A DNA stretch of 64,000 nucleotides from Rutpela maculata (taxonomy: Eukaryota > Arthropoda > Insecta > Coleoptera > Cerambycidae): NCBI GenBank assembly GCA_936432065.2, contig OW386291.2, positions 17,771,821 through 17,835,820 of the forward strand, read 5' to 3'. Each line of letters opens with the position of its first letter. The first letter of the stretch is position 1. Shown here piece by piece: positions 35,041 to 47,154 of the stretch. Under the pieces are notes generated by a model. The model saw nothing but the letters and a program-made list of their open reading frames with translations. It was not told the origin of the DNA and searched no databases. The position numbers and the translations under genes were made by a program.

Positions 35041-37736
35041 TTGCCTAAAGTTTCAATTGTCATCAGGATTTATTGTCGGATTTATCAGAACAGATTTTTT
35101 TCATGGATAGGACTGATATGATGATATAAAATACTGTCCTCTATAAGATACAAAAATAAAAAGTTACCTGTTCTGGACCACTGTGAAATATAGTAGGATG
35201 AAGATTTCACCTCATAATTGTCGTCTGAATGGGAAAATGCTATAATATTTTACTACATTTTAATATTTTTTTATTTGTTTCATTTGACTGAAATTATCAT
35301 AACCTTTTTTTGTTGCAGGTATTTAACGGAACTTTATTGTGTGGTGAGTTTGAACACAATTTAAAACTGTTTATAACAAATAACGAATAAATACAATACT
35401 TTCAAATCAACAATGACTGCCGTAAGAGTTCATCAAATCATTAAGAATAATATAATCATTCACACTTGTTCAGAGAACTACTTAAGTTTAAAGAGACAAA
35501 ATATTAATATTATTTTTATTATTCCTTAGTGTTTAACGTATTCTCTCACATACATTTGGGTTTTGTGTAAAAATATTTTATACTCATGAAATGTGTTTAT
35601 TAGAATTTCTATTAAATTAGGGCACGTAAGTAATGTCTACAGTTACAGAAAAAGAATCATGTAATGTAGATTGACTTTTGCAAGGGCACTTGGCTCTTAA
35701 CACAGAACTTTTCACAAAACTACGCTACCCGTTTGTACTACTACGATTTTTGTAGGGACCCATTTGTTACTGTCGTGGGCTTAAAATGATTGAATATTTT
35801 AATTTAAAGTAAAATAATGCATAACGCGACTGGTGCATTTAACTAAGTTAACTTCTCTATCGACTATAATAAGGGGAGCAACGCAATTTTTGTATTTATG
35901 GCTGTATTTTCAAAATTTAAATCAAATTAATAAGTCTGATAACAAGTCATTCATCTATATCTTGTTAGTCTGTAATTTATTTATTATAATTTTTCAAAAC
36001 GCATTTTGAAACGGCAACATTTTTTCTTTTGTCTTAAATATTTTAGTAGTTTTCCAGCGCTCAGCATGTGTGTCACGTTTTCGCGTTATTTCATGGAGAT
36101 TAAATATTTCATTAACCAGCGATATCAATTGGAGAGGTGTTCTGAAAGCACCTCAATTTCTTTTGTCAAGGATAGCTAAGGACCAACCTAATATGTATAA
36201 ATGGAAGGAGGAGTAACTGGACACATTCAAATTATATGATTGCATTTTCTAATAATTTGACTATCGATGAAAAGAAATTAATGTTAGTAATTTAGGTTCA
36301 TAAAACTTACCCTAATATTCTTATTAAAACATTTAGAAATTGTAGTTTCATACTACACCCTCGTTAGTTAAGTTCTCATAAACACAATTAAATTTTATAG
36401 TGAAATTTTTGGCTTCTAAAGGTGAATTTGCTATTGAAAAATTCCTATACAAGAGATTAGGCTTATTTATCTGCATCTCTGGTGAAAGATTACACCGGTG
36501 TGCTGTGTTACGACCGTATCCCTACTTGTATTTTGACATGTGCAAAATAAAATACTAAAGAAAAAAATCGGCAGCTACTGGAAGCGGCTGGAACCTCCCC
36601 ACCCGGTGAATCTTTGAAGCCGAAAAGAGCACTAAACAATATGAACGATCTCATTTAATCATATTTATTAAGTTGAAATATTTTTTTCGTATTAAATCAG
36701 AAAAAAAGTCTTGCGTTCGGTGGGATTTGGACCTAAGAACTTGAGTGTTAAATTTATAGTCTGCACAACATTAATATTTTATTCAATGTTTTTAATACAA
36801 ATATATGCTTCATCGGATCCTAGCCCGGGGCCAGCCAGACAACCACGGTGAACACCGCCGTGGCGAGTGTGAGGCTGGACGGGGTAGGTCCGGTTTGGCT
36901 TGGAAAAAATAGAAAAGTAGCTCCTGTCTTCTGTAGGCAGGCTTAAAGACTAGGTTAAAATTATAATGTGTCCACATGGACCTAAAATTAATATAAAAAT
37001 AAACACAATTCTATAAAAACGTTCGTAGGCAAGAGCACTTAATAATTTTGATTATTGATACGGGAAACAACTAAACGAAAAAACCTGTTCGTTGGTAATG
37101 GGATGGATGGCAGGGATGGCCATCTTTGGAGAAAACCATATAACTCTTGGTGGACAGCTTCCCTGCCAGATGTAGCCAGGGTAGTGTTCGTGGTGGATCG
37201 TTTAAGTTTGAGTTGGTATATTTTGTTTTATCTTTTGGCCTCGACCAATTTTTCACTAAATAGGTCGTGGAAGTGATAGCTGTCAAATTTTTGGTTCCAA
37301 TGTTTCTCTGGGGAATTTGGTTTTTGAAAAATGTTTAGGTTGGTACCAATGTCTTAAATTGTTTTTAGGTTACGTAGTACTATTTTTAGGTTATGTTGCC
37401 GGAAGAATTTCCGGCGGGATGCCGGAAGTAGCGGAAATAGTTTTTAAAATATAATGTCACTGTCACTTTTAAAGTTTTATTGGAAAAAACTCGGCGAAAG
37501 CGTTCCGGTGGAGTTGCTTACACTTGTAGGGCTTGTAAGCGGTTCAGGATGGCCTCTCACACTATCCGTGGGCTTTATAAACGTCGAAAAAACTTGTAAT
37601 CTCTCGATGCACCTGACACGTCAAAAATACTCAGCATACAGTCTACACGCTTTAACACACTAGCAGAGAACTTATACCACAAATGGACCCGTAGTATTTT
37701 TTGGGAATTTTCTTTTGAGTCCATTTAATAAAATTT
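35041..37736. other. Long stretch without recognised genes
   Basis: No conserved frame is visible. Two GC-richer patches stand out: 36820-36920 (CCCGGGGCCAGCCAG, ACACCGCCGTGGCGAG) and 37090-37270. They may be SINE-like or exon remnants, but neither shows pol III boxes nor a supported frame. Confidence 0.4.
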
Positions 37737-38695
37737 GACATTTTTTGAAGTGACATTTCTCCGAAACTGACATTTTTTTGAAAATTTGACATTTTTCTGT
37801 AGTGACATTACTCCGAAAATTTGTCAATTTTCAAACATTTGACATTTTTCTGAAAGGTGACATTTTCTGAAAGGTGACATTTCTTCGAAAATTTGACGTT
37901 TTTTCGAAAATTTGACATTTTCCTGAATTTTTGAAATTTTTCTGAAAAGTGACATTTCTCTGAAAGTTTGACATTTTTTCGAAAATTTGACATTTTTCTG
38001 AAGTGACATTACTCCGAAAATTTGTCAATTTTCAAACATTTGACATTTTTCTGAAAGGTGACATTTTCTGAAAGGTGACATTTCTTCGAAAATTTGACGT
38101 TTTTTCGAAAATTTGACATTTTCCTGAATTTTTGAATTTTTTCTGAAAAGTGACATTTCTCTGAAAGTTTGACATTTTTTCGAAAATTTGACATTTTTCT
38201 GTAGTGACATTACTCCGAAAATTTGTCAATTTTCAAACATTTGACATTTTTCTGAAAGGTGACATTTTCTGAAAGGTGACATTTCTTCGAAAATTTGACG
38301 TTTTTTCGAAAATTTGACATTTTCCTGAATTTTTGAAATTTTTCTGAAAAGTGACATTTCTCTGAAAGTGACATTTTTTCGAAAATTTGACATTTTTCTG
38401 AAGTGACATTACTCCGAAAATTTAACAATTTTCAAACATTTGGCATTTTTCTGAAAGGTGACATTTCTTCGAAAATTTGACGTTTTTTCGAAAATTTGAC
38501 ATTTTTCTGAAAATTTGACATATTTCTGAAAAGTGACATTTCCCTGAAAATTTAACATTTTTTCGAAAATTTGACATTTTTCTGAAAAGTGACATATTTC
38601 CGAAAATTTGACGTTTTCCTGAAAATTTGACATTTTTTAAAAATCTGACATTTTTCTGAAAAGTGACATTTCTCCGAAAATTTGATATTTCTTGG
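37737..38695. repeat. Higher-order satellite, 201-bp period
   Basis: The basic unit is a variable 16-20-mer alternating between TTTGACATTTTTCTGAA and GTGACATTTCTCCGAAAA forms. Blocks of these repeat almost exactly every 201 bp (for example starting near 37808, 38009, 38210 and 38409), with small deletions in the later blocks. The blocks are more alike than the short units within one block, the signature of higher-order amplification. The Lys/Phe/Ser-rich open frames on the minus strand come from this periodicity and are not genes. Confidence 0.9.
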
Positions 38696-38739
38696 AAATT
38701 AAAAAAAAAAAATTTCGTGACTCGTCTTGTAGAAATATT

Positions 38740-39080
38740 TTTTTGATATCATCATCAGTTCGCCTGTTATAAGAATTTTATGCTTTTACGACGTCATCAG
38801 AACGTAGGTGTATTTTTAATTCACTCGTATTCCATCCATCTACAATATTTCCATCTACGTTTCAAACTTTAATTGGATGTTTCCAATAGTTAAGTCGATA
38901 TCTGCACCAGTTTCTAAGAATTTTTCTTATTTGTGACGTCATGTGACGTAGGTGTATTATTAATTCACTCGTAATCCGTCCGTCTACAATATTTATACCT
39001 ACGTTTCAAATTTCAGTTCGATATCTTCAACCGTTCCCGAGTTATCAGCCGAAATCACTGAACACCTCTGTCATTATTAG
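38740..39080. repeat. Two tandem units of about 143 bp
   Basis: Both units (about 38791 and 38934) share GACGTCAT, ACGTAGGTGTATT, AATTCACTCGTA, CTACAATATTT and CTACGTTTCAAA in order. Non-coding. Confidence 0.7.
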
Positions 39081-39390
39081 AATATCACCCTGTACATTGC
39101 ACTGCTTTGAGGACAAAACAAGTGAAATTTTTGTTTTTTAATTTTTTTCACGGAAACCAAATCGAAAAAGTGCAAGTGTGATATATCGTTGAAATCGGAA
39201 TTTTTACTGCTTTTCAATGGTTCAATTACAAATTGTAAGTAATCATAAAATAAGCAACTTGTTGTGCCAAAACGGCACTAAACGTAATCCGATCTTAACC
39301 AAAACCTTTTCAGATCTTCTGGAGCACTAAAGAAACCCTCATGCAAAGTTTCATCCAAATCCGTTTAGTAGCTTCGCCGCTATCGTGCTA

Positions 39391-39520
<130 letters not shown>

Positions 39521-39613
39521 ACATTTTTCAAAAACAACTTTTTTGGGTTCCTGGGACCTCAAAACGTAAAGATTTGATGTTATCTCAATTTTCGATTTTG
39601 GACTAATTGTAGT

Positions 39614-39643
39614 AACCTCCCACAATTTTATTGTGGGGAGGTT
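39614..39643. repeat. Hairpin, 12-bp stem
   Basis: AACCTCCCACAA, loop TTTTA, TTGTGGGGAGGTT, with one bulged G. It lies at the downstream end of the (CA)n element. Confidence 0.7.
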
Positions 39644-39956
39644 AAAAAATAAAGCTACACATGACGTAGACTTAACCCTTGTCAGAAAATAACAAGCATT
39701 TCATGCAAATTTAATTTTATTGCATAACAATTTCATTCCTAAAGTAGTCTCGTACAAAACGCATGCAGCACAGAACTACATAATTCTAGGAATATTACTG
39801 TATTGTACGAGAATTATTGAGATCGAGTTTTATCTATGATTTGTGAGACAGTGGCTTTTGTTTGCTAGGAACACTTTCCTGAAAATTAATACAAATGGAG
39901 GAAATAATAGATATTGAGATAACTACTTAATTATTAATATCGTATACAGGATGTGC

Positions 39957-40866
39957 AGAAACTCTCCTGACTCGACGTAAAAAAAAATGCTTTCTAATAT
40001 GCTTCTTAACAGAGCTGCAGTCCTTTAAAGATAAAACCTTGTCATCAAATTACTTCCACATCCAGTGGAAGTAGTAACGCAAAAAAATTTTTTAAAATTT
40101 TTATTGTTCAAACAGGCTTAGAATGTCATTAAATGTCGAGATTTTAAGTTTGAGCAAAAAAAATTCTGTCTGTCGATCTGCCTGTATTTTCTTGTGAGCA
40201 CGATTACTCTGGAACCGTTTAAGATATTGACTTCTTTATAGTTAAAAGAAAAAAATGTTTTGATATATATTTTTTAATATTTTGAATTTTAGTGCTGTAC
40301 ACGAACATTTTTAGGAATTCCAGAGGGGCTGTTTTAGGCTAACATTTATTAGTATACCCTAAGGTACCTTCATACCAAATTTGGTGCTTTTATCTGCCAA
40401 GTAACGGTAATCTTGAAATACAACTCTAACCGACCCTCTATCAATGGAATAAGATCAAAATATAATCTAATTGCAGATCTCGTTAAAACGCATACGTGCA
40501 CCAAATTTCAAGTCAATATCTTAAACGGTTCCAGAGTAATCGTGCGCACAAAAAAAGTTAGACAGACATAACTTTTTTTTGCTTAAACTTAAAACCTCGA
40601 CGTTTCATAACATTTAAGCCTATTTGAACAATACAAGTTTTCAAAATTTTTTTTTGCGTTACCACACATTCACTGGATGTGGAAGTAAAACTATATCGAA
40701 CTTTCTATTTTTATTAATATATAAGTGGTTAAATAAAAATTTACGTTTTTATCAAAATATGTCACCCTGTAACTCGAAAATGAACTCGGATCCATAGGAA
40801 TTTATCTCTTTTTTGATGCGAGAAATATGCTCGTGAATTTGCGCTGTGAATTTTTGGTGCATCCTG
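39957..40866. mobile_element. mariner-type MITE carrying family A
   Basis: Starts CAGGATGTGCAG after TA and ends GGTGCATCCTG before TA. The inverted ends are only about 10 bp. The interior is non-coding and contains family A copy A3 (40051-40687), so the original element was about 270 bp. Confidence 0.5.
40051..40687. repeat. Family A repeat, head-to-head copy A3
   Basis: Both ends are the family A start: TACTTCCACATCC at 40051 and GGATGTGGAAGTA at the right. Each is followed inward by the GGCTTAGAATGTCAT-type block, a CTGT-rich part and AACCGTTTAAGATATTGACT. The arms are about 180 bp (left) and 250 bp (right), with an unrelated 200-bp middle. The usual family A downstream half is absent, so this is a foldback derivative. 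Confidence 0.75.
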
Positions 40867-40869
40867 TAT

Positions 40870-41848
40870 TGAATAGAAATCAATAATTATTTATAAATTA
40901 TTTAAAAATACACGTACAAATTTAGACCATTCGTTTATTAAAAGGCTGTTATCATATCTGTTTTTCCACTCACAACGCTTCGAATAAACTGTAATTGCTG
41001 CAGACTGTAAAATATTCACTAGCTCTCGCTATTATACAAACACAATGGCATGGAAACTGATGAAAGTGACAGTAGATTCATAACAACTTTCTTTTCAGTA
41101 TGTATGTGCGGTCTACTGAACCATGAACAATGTCAATACATGTAACTCTTTTGTAGCGCTTTTTGATTTAATTGAACGGTGAAACGTAGGGTAAAACAAA
41201 GCCATGTTTTCAAAATAATAATATGCCACTTATATCGTTATGTATGATTAATTTCCTATACATTGACAGCAATTAAAATTCAATTATTAAACGATAACGA
41301 AGGCTATTACATATTTTCCTTTACTGCTTGATAATTAACGTCTGTTTATTCAGAATAATGTGTTATACATAAATAATGGCTATATTTTTATTTTAAACCA
41401 AGTTGAATAATTCATACAATTTTGTATATACATAATCAATGAATATCCAAAAGATAAATAATAAAAATCAGGGACGGATCTAGAGCATTTAGAGTCCCTA
41501 CGATGCGCTAAATTTAATAGGAATTTTAAGTGGAAAAACTCATTTATATCTGTAGTTTTTGACTTAATTATCTATGGATTCAATACAATAACGTTATTTT
41601 ACTATAATTGTTTGAGTTATATAGTAATTTTAATTAATTTCAAAAACAAGTCTATGCAAATATATCAATAAACTACAATATATTTTGTAACTAAAGAAAA
41701 AGTTTACTTTCACATACATCCATTTGTGAATTTGATATATTATTTAAAAATTAAAGTAAGTAAAGTTAAACTGGTACTCACGTGTACTCCTTGAAATTTA
41801 AATTGAATTCTTGAAAATGTATTTCATGAATATTTTTAAAACGTGTAG
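40870..41848. other. Intergenic, nothing recognised
   Basis: AT-rich. CAGGGACGGATCTAG near 41470 resembles a hAT end, but no partner is seen. Confidence 0.4.
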
Positions 41849-42569
41849 TACAGTCGAAATGATTTAATTCAATTTCTTTTAGCGATAACATTCCACTAGA
41901 AATTTCATTGTTGATTCTTATTATTATGATCTCCTGATTACGAAAAAATATTTGCACCCAAAAATTCATAATGCGTCAAAAGTTATATGCACTTATCCGC
42001 TTAATATATCTTGTACTAGCAATCGAATGGGAATTTTAAAAATGCTGACCTATTTGAAATAAAATTCTTAAAAATTATATACTTATCCGATATGTATATG
42101 TTAATCCGCCATCTTGGAAAAATATAAAACACCAAAAATGACCGAAAAAATCAAAATTGAATATTTTTTCGATTAGAATGAGTAATTTCACTAAAGTTGG
42201 CAAAAACAAAACTCATCTATGGTCAAATATACCAAACCAGGACGGTCTAAGTCAAATAGAACGCTCAAAGATGGCGGACGGAATAATTTTTTTTAATTCT
42301 TCGTCAAGTACCAAGGAGGCTTTGTGCGTTGTGTGTTGTCACTTTTTTTCGATTGTAAGTTCTTTTGGGAACTTTAAGGGGACAAATTTCATTTTTTTTT
42401 TAATTTCAATAAAAGTGCATTTTCTACAATTTTTAAAAATGCGTTTTTCTTGACCTTCCTGTTTCTCATATATTATTATTATTACCATGCGTATGTTTAA
42501 TAAATTTCTTTATCAAGTTAATGGAGTTTCATTTTTGTATTATATTTTTGAAGTTATACGAGACTTTCT

Positions 42570-43065
42570 ATAGCATATTTAATTTTATTTCGATGAAAAT
42601 TGGGTGAAAAAAAGGAGGTAGTCAGGGAAAATGCATTTTTGAAAATTGTAAAAAATGCACTTTTTTTGAAAAAAAAAAAAAATTAACTTTCTTGCCTTTA
42701 TGTATCTAAAAGAACCTACAACAGAAAAATAAAACAAAAAGTGGCGCACAACGCCTCCCTGCTACTTGACGAAGAATTAAAGAATTTTATTTCGTCCGCC
42801 ATCTTTGACCGTTCTATTTGACTTGCAGCGTCCAAGTTTAGTGCATTATATTTGACCATAGATCAGTTTTATGTTTGCCAACTTTTGTAAAATTACTCCT
42901 TCTTATCGAAAAAATATTCTATTTTGATTTTGCCAACTTTTGTGAAATTACTCCTTATCGAAAAAATATTCTATTTTGATTTTTTTGGCAATTTTTTTTT
43001 TGTTTTTTATTTTTCCAAGATGGCAGATCGACCTTTACATATCGGACAGGTCTATATTTTTAAAT
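42570..43065 (-). repeat. Extra partial copy of the element R terminal repeat
   Basis: Homologous to 49560-49985, including GATGAAAATTGGGTGAAAAA, TTTCGTCCGCCATCTTTGAC, CAACTTTTGTGAAATTACTC and ATCGGACAGGTCTATATTTT. With 41980-42450 it forms a second hairpin close to the left end. Confidence 0.75.
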
Positions 43066-43066
43066 T

Positions 43067-43089
43067 TCAACAACAACAACAACAACAAC
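43067..43089. repeat. (AAC)n microsatellite
   Basis: Seven tandem CAA/AAC units between the partial terminal repeat and the foldback element. Confidence 0.9.
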
Positions 43090-43550
43090 GGAAGATTTAA
43101 AATGTACACTAGACTAGGGTGGCCCTTATTTCTCAATATATATTTTTTTTCTTTACAACGCCCCTTATATTTGTTCTACTTGGTAAAAAAATAATTTCTA
43201 CCAAATTTGAAATTTTTTGGAGCACGGGATCACGTGGCACATTACAGTTAAATTTTTTTATTTCTTTATAACTAGGTAGGTACAGTAAATTTATATCCGT
43301 CTTATTTAAACAATTGAGCAAGGTATATAGGGCGAGTGGAGCTTAGAACATATGAGTTCTGAGCTCCACCAACCCTGAAATAATAGGAGCAATAGATATT
43401 GTAGTAGGAGGTGCCCTTATCACCTGATATGCTCAGTTCTTTAGTTTCTTGCGCCCGTGGAAAGTAAACAAGTTCTTACTAGTCTATAAAACGAACTCGT
43501 TGTGCTAAAATTGTGACATAAGGAAAAAATAAATAAAAATCTACAAATAA

Positions 43551-44056
43551 AATGACAACAAGACAAAAAGAGAATCTTCTTCAACATGACGACAGTCAAA
43601 TTATTGGAGCCATGAAATGGACAAGTTTTGAGAGTTTTATTTTATAACCTAGTCTAGTGCACATTTGGCGGTGAAAGAAGTAGAAGTATTATGGGAAAAG
43701 GCGAGAATCCCAACGAGAAAGTTTCAGCGTAGCATTGAGAAATTGGAATTATTGTATCAAGAATGGAAAACACTACAAAAAACTTGTAAACGTCGAAATC
43801 AACTACAGGAAAAGAAGAAGCAAGATTTTCTTAATAAAGTGGATGACTTATTCGATATCGCTCATGCCAATGCAATGGAGATGATTAGCATTGAAGAAGA
43901 CAAACTTTTCCTTTTAAACCAAAGGAAAAAAGGCCGACCTGGATCAATGATCGGCTGAGATCGTGTTTTATTACTAAAGGAACAAAGAAAAGAATCTCGA
44001 AAGAAGCAAGAGGAATTAAAGCAGTCTAGCTATCAAGTATCACAAGGCATATTTTA
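43551..44056 (+). pseudogene. Unknown conserved ORF fragment, left arm
   Basis: It starts MTTRQKENLLQHDDSQIIGA at 43551. A deletion and stop follow near 43645. The frame then continues KEVEVLWEKARIPTRKFQRS, LELLYQEWKTLQKTCKRR, DDLFDIAHANAMEMISIEED, KLFLLNQRKKGRPGSM, a TGA at 43957, then LLLKEQRKESRKKQEE. The block W.KARIPT...KLE.LY.EW..L, then DDLFDIAHA, recalls N-termini of repetitive uncharacterised arthropod proteins. I know no function. Highly charged and helical, probably coiled coil. Confidence 0.6.
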
Positions 44057-44227
44057 AAATAAACTATAAAAAATCATCTCATGATAAAATTTTTTTTCCA
44101 TTTTAAAAAGTGAAGTGGTTGAATTGGGTTTCCAATTCCTGTACTTGTTCATCATCTGTTGAAAATTCCAATTCGACCACTTCACTTTCTAAAATGAAAA
44201 AAAAAATTATTTATCATGAGATGATTT

Positions 44228-44765
44228 TTACAGTTTAATTTAAAAAATACCTTGTAATACTTGGTGACTAGACTGCTTTAATTCCTCTTGCTTCTTTCGA
44301 GATTCTTTTCTTTGTTCCTTTAGTAATAAAACACGATTTCCGCCGATCATTGATCCAAGTCGGCCTTTTTTTCTTTGGTTTAAAAGGAAAAGTTTGACTT
44401 CTTCAATGCTAATCATCTCCAACGCATTGGCATGAGCGATATCGAATAAGTCATCCACTTTATTAAGAAAATCTTGTTCCTTCTTTTCCTGTAGTTGATT
44501 TCGACGTTTACAAGTTTTTTGTAGTGTTTTCCATTCTTGATACAATAATTCCAATTTCTCAATGCTACGCTGAAATTTTCTCTTTGGGATTCTCGCCTTT
44601 TCCCATAATACTTCTACTTCTTTCACCGCCAAATGTGCACTAGACTAGGTTATAAAATAAAACTCCCAGAACTTGTCCATTTGATGGTAATTTGGCTCCA
44701 ATAATTTGACTTTCGTCATGTTGAAGAAGATACAGCTTCTCTTTTTGTCTTGTTGCCATTTCATT
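44228..44765 (-). pseudogene. Unknown conserved ORF fragment, right arm (inverted copy)
   Basis: Minus-strand sister of the left-arm fragment and better preserved. Its start, near 44760, reads ATRQKEKLYLLQHDESQIIG, then KLPSNGQVLGVLFYNL, a part that the left arm has lost. A TAG near 44645 precedes AVKEVEVLWEKARIPKRKFQ, and the frame is then open to the stop at 44240. It ends near the palindrome centre, so any longer original C-terminus is missing from both arms. Confidence 0.6.
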
Positions 44766-44935
44766 TGTAGATTTTTATTTATTACTTTTACTTTATTTCA
44801 CAATTTTAGCACAACGAATTCGTTTTATAGACTAGTAAGGACTTGTTCACTTTCCACGGGCGCAAGAAACTAAAGAACTGAGCATATCTGGTGATAAGGG
44901 CACCTCCTACTACAATATCTATTGCCAAGGGCGGA

Positions 44936-45940
44936 TCCAGGAAGGTTACGGGGTGCAAATGAAAATCCAAAAAAAAATTTTTCACCTAATACAGAGAATG
45001 CTACTAAAAATGTAAAAAAAAATTTTTTCGCTCGCCTCGGAATCTGAGGAATCTGAAAAAATTTTATCGCCTCATGGGGGTGCAAATTTAAATCCGGACA
45101 CAGCTTTTTTGCCTCATACACAGGAGTGCTATTAGAAATCCAAAACATTTTTTTTCACCTCGTGCGGGGGAAAAAAATTGTCGCCTTGTAAAAACTGCTG
45201 CCCAAGGAATCACTACTTCCACATCCAGATTTTCTATCCAAGTCACTCACAACGAAAATTTTGTATGTGGAAATAATTGTTTATGGAACTTTAATAATAT
45301 AATATTTGAAATCCTCTACCCCAAAAACCTATAAAACGATACCCCACATCGGTAGTGGGTGGGGGTGGTGATAGGGGGTGGTAGTGGGGGTGGATGAAGT
45401 AAAAAAAAATATTTTGAGGTTTCTGGTTCTTGTACATACACTAAATCACAAATTTTTTTCATCCCCTTTGATAATGGGGTGGGGGTGGTAATGGGGGTGG
45501 CTAATGCCAAAATTTTTTTTGAGATATTAGCTTCTCTTGTATATTCAAAATACCAATTTTATGAACTGTTACCTGCTTGATTTACCTATTTACCCCAAAT
45601 TTACCCGGTACCTTCGACGGAACAAGATGAAAATATAATCTAGTTCTAGATCTCGTTAAAGTACATGTGTACCAAATTTCAAGTCAATATCTCAAACGGT
45701 TCCAGAGTAAACGTGCGCACAAAAAAAAGTTACAGACCGACAGACAGGCAGAAATTTTTTTTTCGCTCAAACTTAAAATCTCGACGTTTCATGACGTTCT
45801 AAGCCTATTTGAACAATAAAAATTTTTCAAAATTTTTTTGTCGTTACTATACTTCCACCGGATGTGGAAGTAAAATAACGAATACTTTTCTCGGGGGGGG
45901 GGCAATTGCCCCTACTGCCCCCCCGCTGGATCCGCCCTTG
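44936..45940. mobile_element. Non-autonomous hAT element
   Basis: Terminal repeats are CAAGGGCGGATCCAG and its exact complement. The 8-bp target duplication TCTATTGC lies at 44928-44935 and 45941-45948. The uninterrupted site is preserved in the left arm of the surrounding palindrome (GAGCAATAGATATTG at about 43387), confirming the insertion. The interior holds short tandem repeats with TTTCACCTCATGC-like blocks and family A copy A4. No transposase. Confidence 0.93.
45192..45872 (-). repeat. Family A repeat, copy A4
   Basis: Complete minus-strand copy. It begins ACTGCTGCCCAAGGAATCAC at 45192, which is the far end, and finishes at the hairpin CTTCCACCGGATGTGGAAGT at 45872. The CAGA/CTGT microsatellite lies near 45740. 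It lies inside the hAT element, so it is younger than the hAT. Confidence 0.85.
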
Positions 45941-46389
45941 TCTATTGCTCCTATTATTTCAGGTCAGCTCAGAACTCATATGTTCTAAGCTCCGCTCGCC
46001 CTATATACCTTGCTCAATTGTTTAAATAAGAAGGATATAAATTTACGGTAGTTATAAAAAAATAACAAAATTTAACTGTAATGAGCCACGTGATCCCGTG
46101 CTCCAAAAAATTTCAGATTCGGTAGAAATTATTTTTTACCAAGTAGAACAAATATAAGGGGCGTCGTAAAAAAAATATATTGAAAAATAAGGGCCACCCT
46201 AAGGTACACCCTCAAAAACCAGTATAAATGATTTTTTTAGAGATTGTTCCGGAAATTAGAATTATTGCCACGTTTTCGAATTCGTGCCTCACTACTGTGC
46301 GCTGTATGTCACATTTAGTGCGGCAAACATGGAAAAGTGAAATGAGCCCATCTCGATTTTATAGCTATTCCTCTATTCTAAGATACATT

Positions 46390-46660
46390 TTCTACCTTCT
46401 TCTTCAGGTGCCGCGTCGAAGGTTGGCAATCATCATGGGTATTCAGATTTTGGAGGCTGCTGCTCTAAAAAATTTGCATGAAGAACAGCCGATCCATTCT
46501 CTTAGGTTTCGCAGCCACGATATTCTTCTTCTTCCCACGCTCCTCTTTCCTTGTATTTCCCCCTGCATAATCAATCGCAACATGCTGTATTTTGCGCCTC
46601 TTGTTACGTAACCAAGATATTCTAATTCCACGAAAGTAAAGATTCAACTAGTGGAAATGT
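46390..46660 (-). pseudogene. LINE ORF2 extreme C-terminus
   Basis: Minus strand: LEYLGYVTRGAKYSMLRLIM, QGEIQGKRSVGRRRISWLRN, LREWIGCSSCKFFRAAASKI, a stop, then IPMMIANLRR. As far as I recall, this GRRRISWL...L...W...LFRAA..K..I..MIANLR ending is characteristic of a widespread insect LINE reverse transcriptase. Only this end piece is present. Confidence 0.7.
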
Positions 46661-47154
46661 TATGACTACTACAAGGATAACTTTCTAAAATTACTCCGCA
46701 AAGAGTTAATAAATTAACGTTAAAATATGCAGAGAAAATGCCGATACTACAACCGTTAAAACTGCTATTGATTTAAAAACCGAAGAAAATCAAGTTATAA
46801 TAGTTGGTGAAGACATTGACCTTTTGGTTATAATGACTTAACTAGCATGGAATCATCATAAACAATCTATTTTTACAAACCTACGATTAAATAAAATAAT
46901 TAGCAAACATTATGATGAAAATAGAATTGCTTGCAATTCCACTTACTGAAGAGGTAATAGAGAAACACTGTTTAAGAGTATATTTCCAAGTCCACAAATA
47001 GTTACAATTCGGGTGGCTTAAAACTGAGAATGGCTTAATGCCTAATGTTATGAGTGAAAGTAATGCTTTTTCTAAAAATTAACTAAGTAATATTTCTTGT
47101 AAATGTAAGAAAGGCGGTAAAAATAATCAGTGTAGCTGTAGAAGACTGAATATA

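Larger units (their letters stand above)
43115..46201. mobile_element. Large coding palindrome (foldback element) with AGGGTGGCCC ends
   Basis: Ends AGGGTGGCCCTTATTT and the complement. The arms are about 1 kb each: 43115-44120 and 44140-46201, the latter enlarged by a hAT insertion. Mirrored landmarks are GGGATCACGTGG, GCAAGGTATATAGGGCGAG, TGCGCCCGTGGAAAGT and the whole coding block. The centre lies near 44128 within AGTGAAGTGGT...ACCACTTCACT. Each arm carries the same N-terminal gene fragment, so two gene copies face each other with their 3' ends at the centre. Confidence 0.85.

Noticed and set aside
37808..38633. Series of Lys/Phe/Ser-rich open frames on the minus strand
   Set aside because: They arise from the 201-bp satellite periodicity in all three frames and have no independent coding signature.
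41470..41490. CAGGGACGGATCTAG as a hAT end
   Set aside because: No complementary end or 8-bp duplication was found within reach.
43665..43958. Host gene reading with KARIPTRKF
   Set aside because: An inverted copy with the same sequence lies 300 bp away inside a palindromic element, and both have stops; it is repeat-borne.
44936..45940. Palindrome and hAT boundaries as assembly artefacts
   Set aside because: The exact 8-bp duplication plus the uninterrupted site in the opposite arm is best explained by a real insertion, though long reads would be the formal test.
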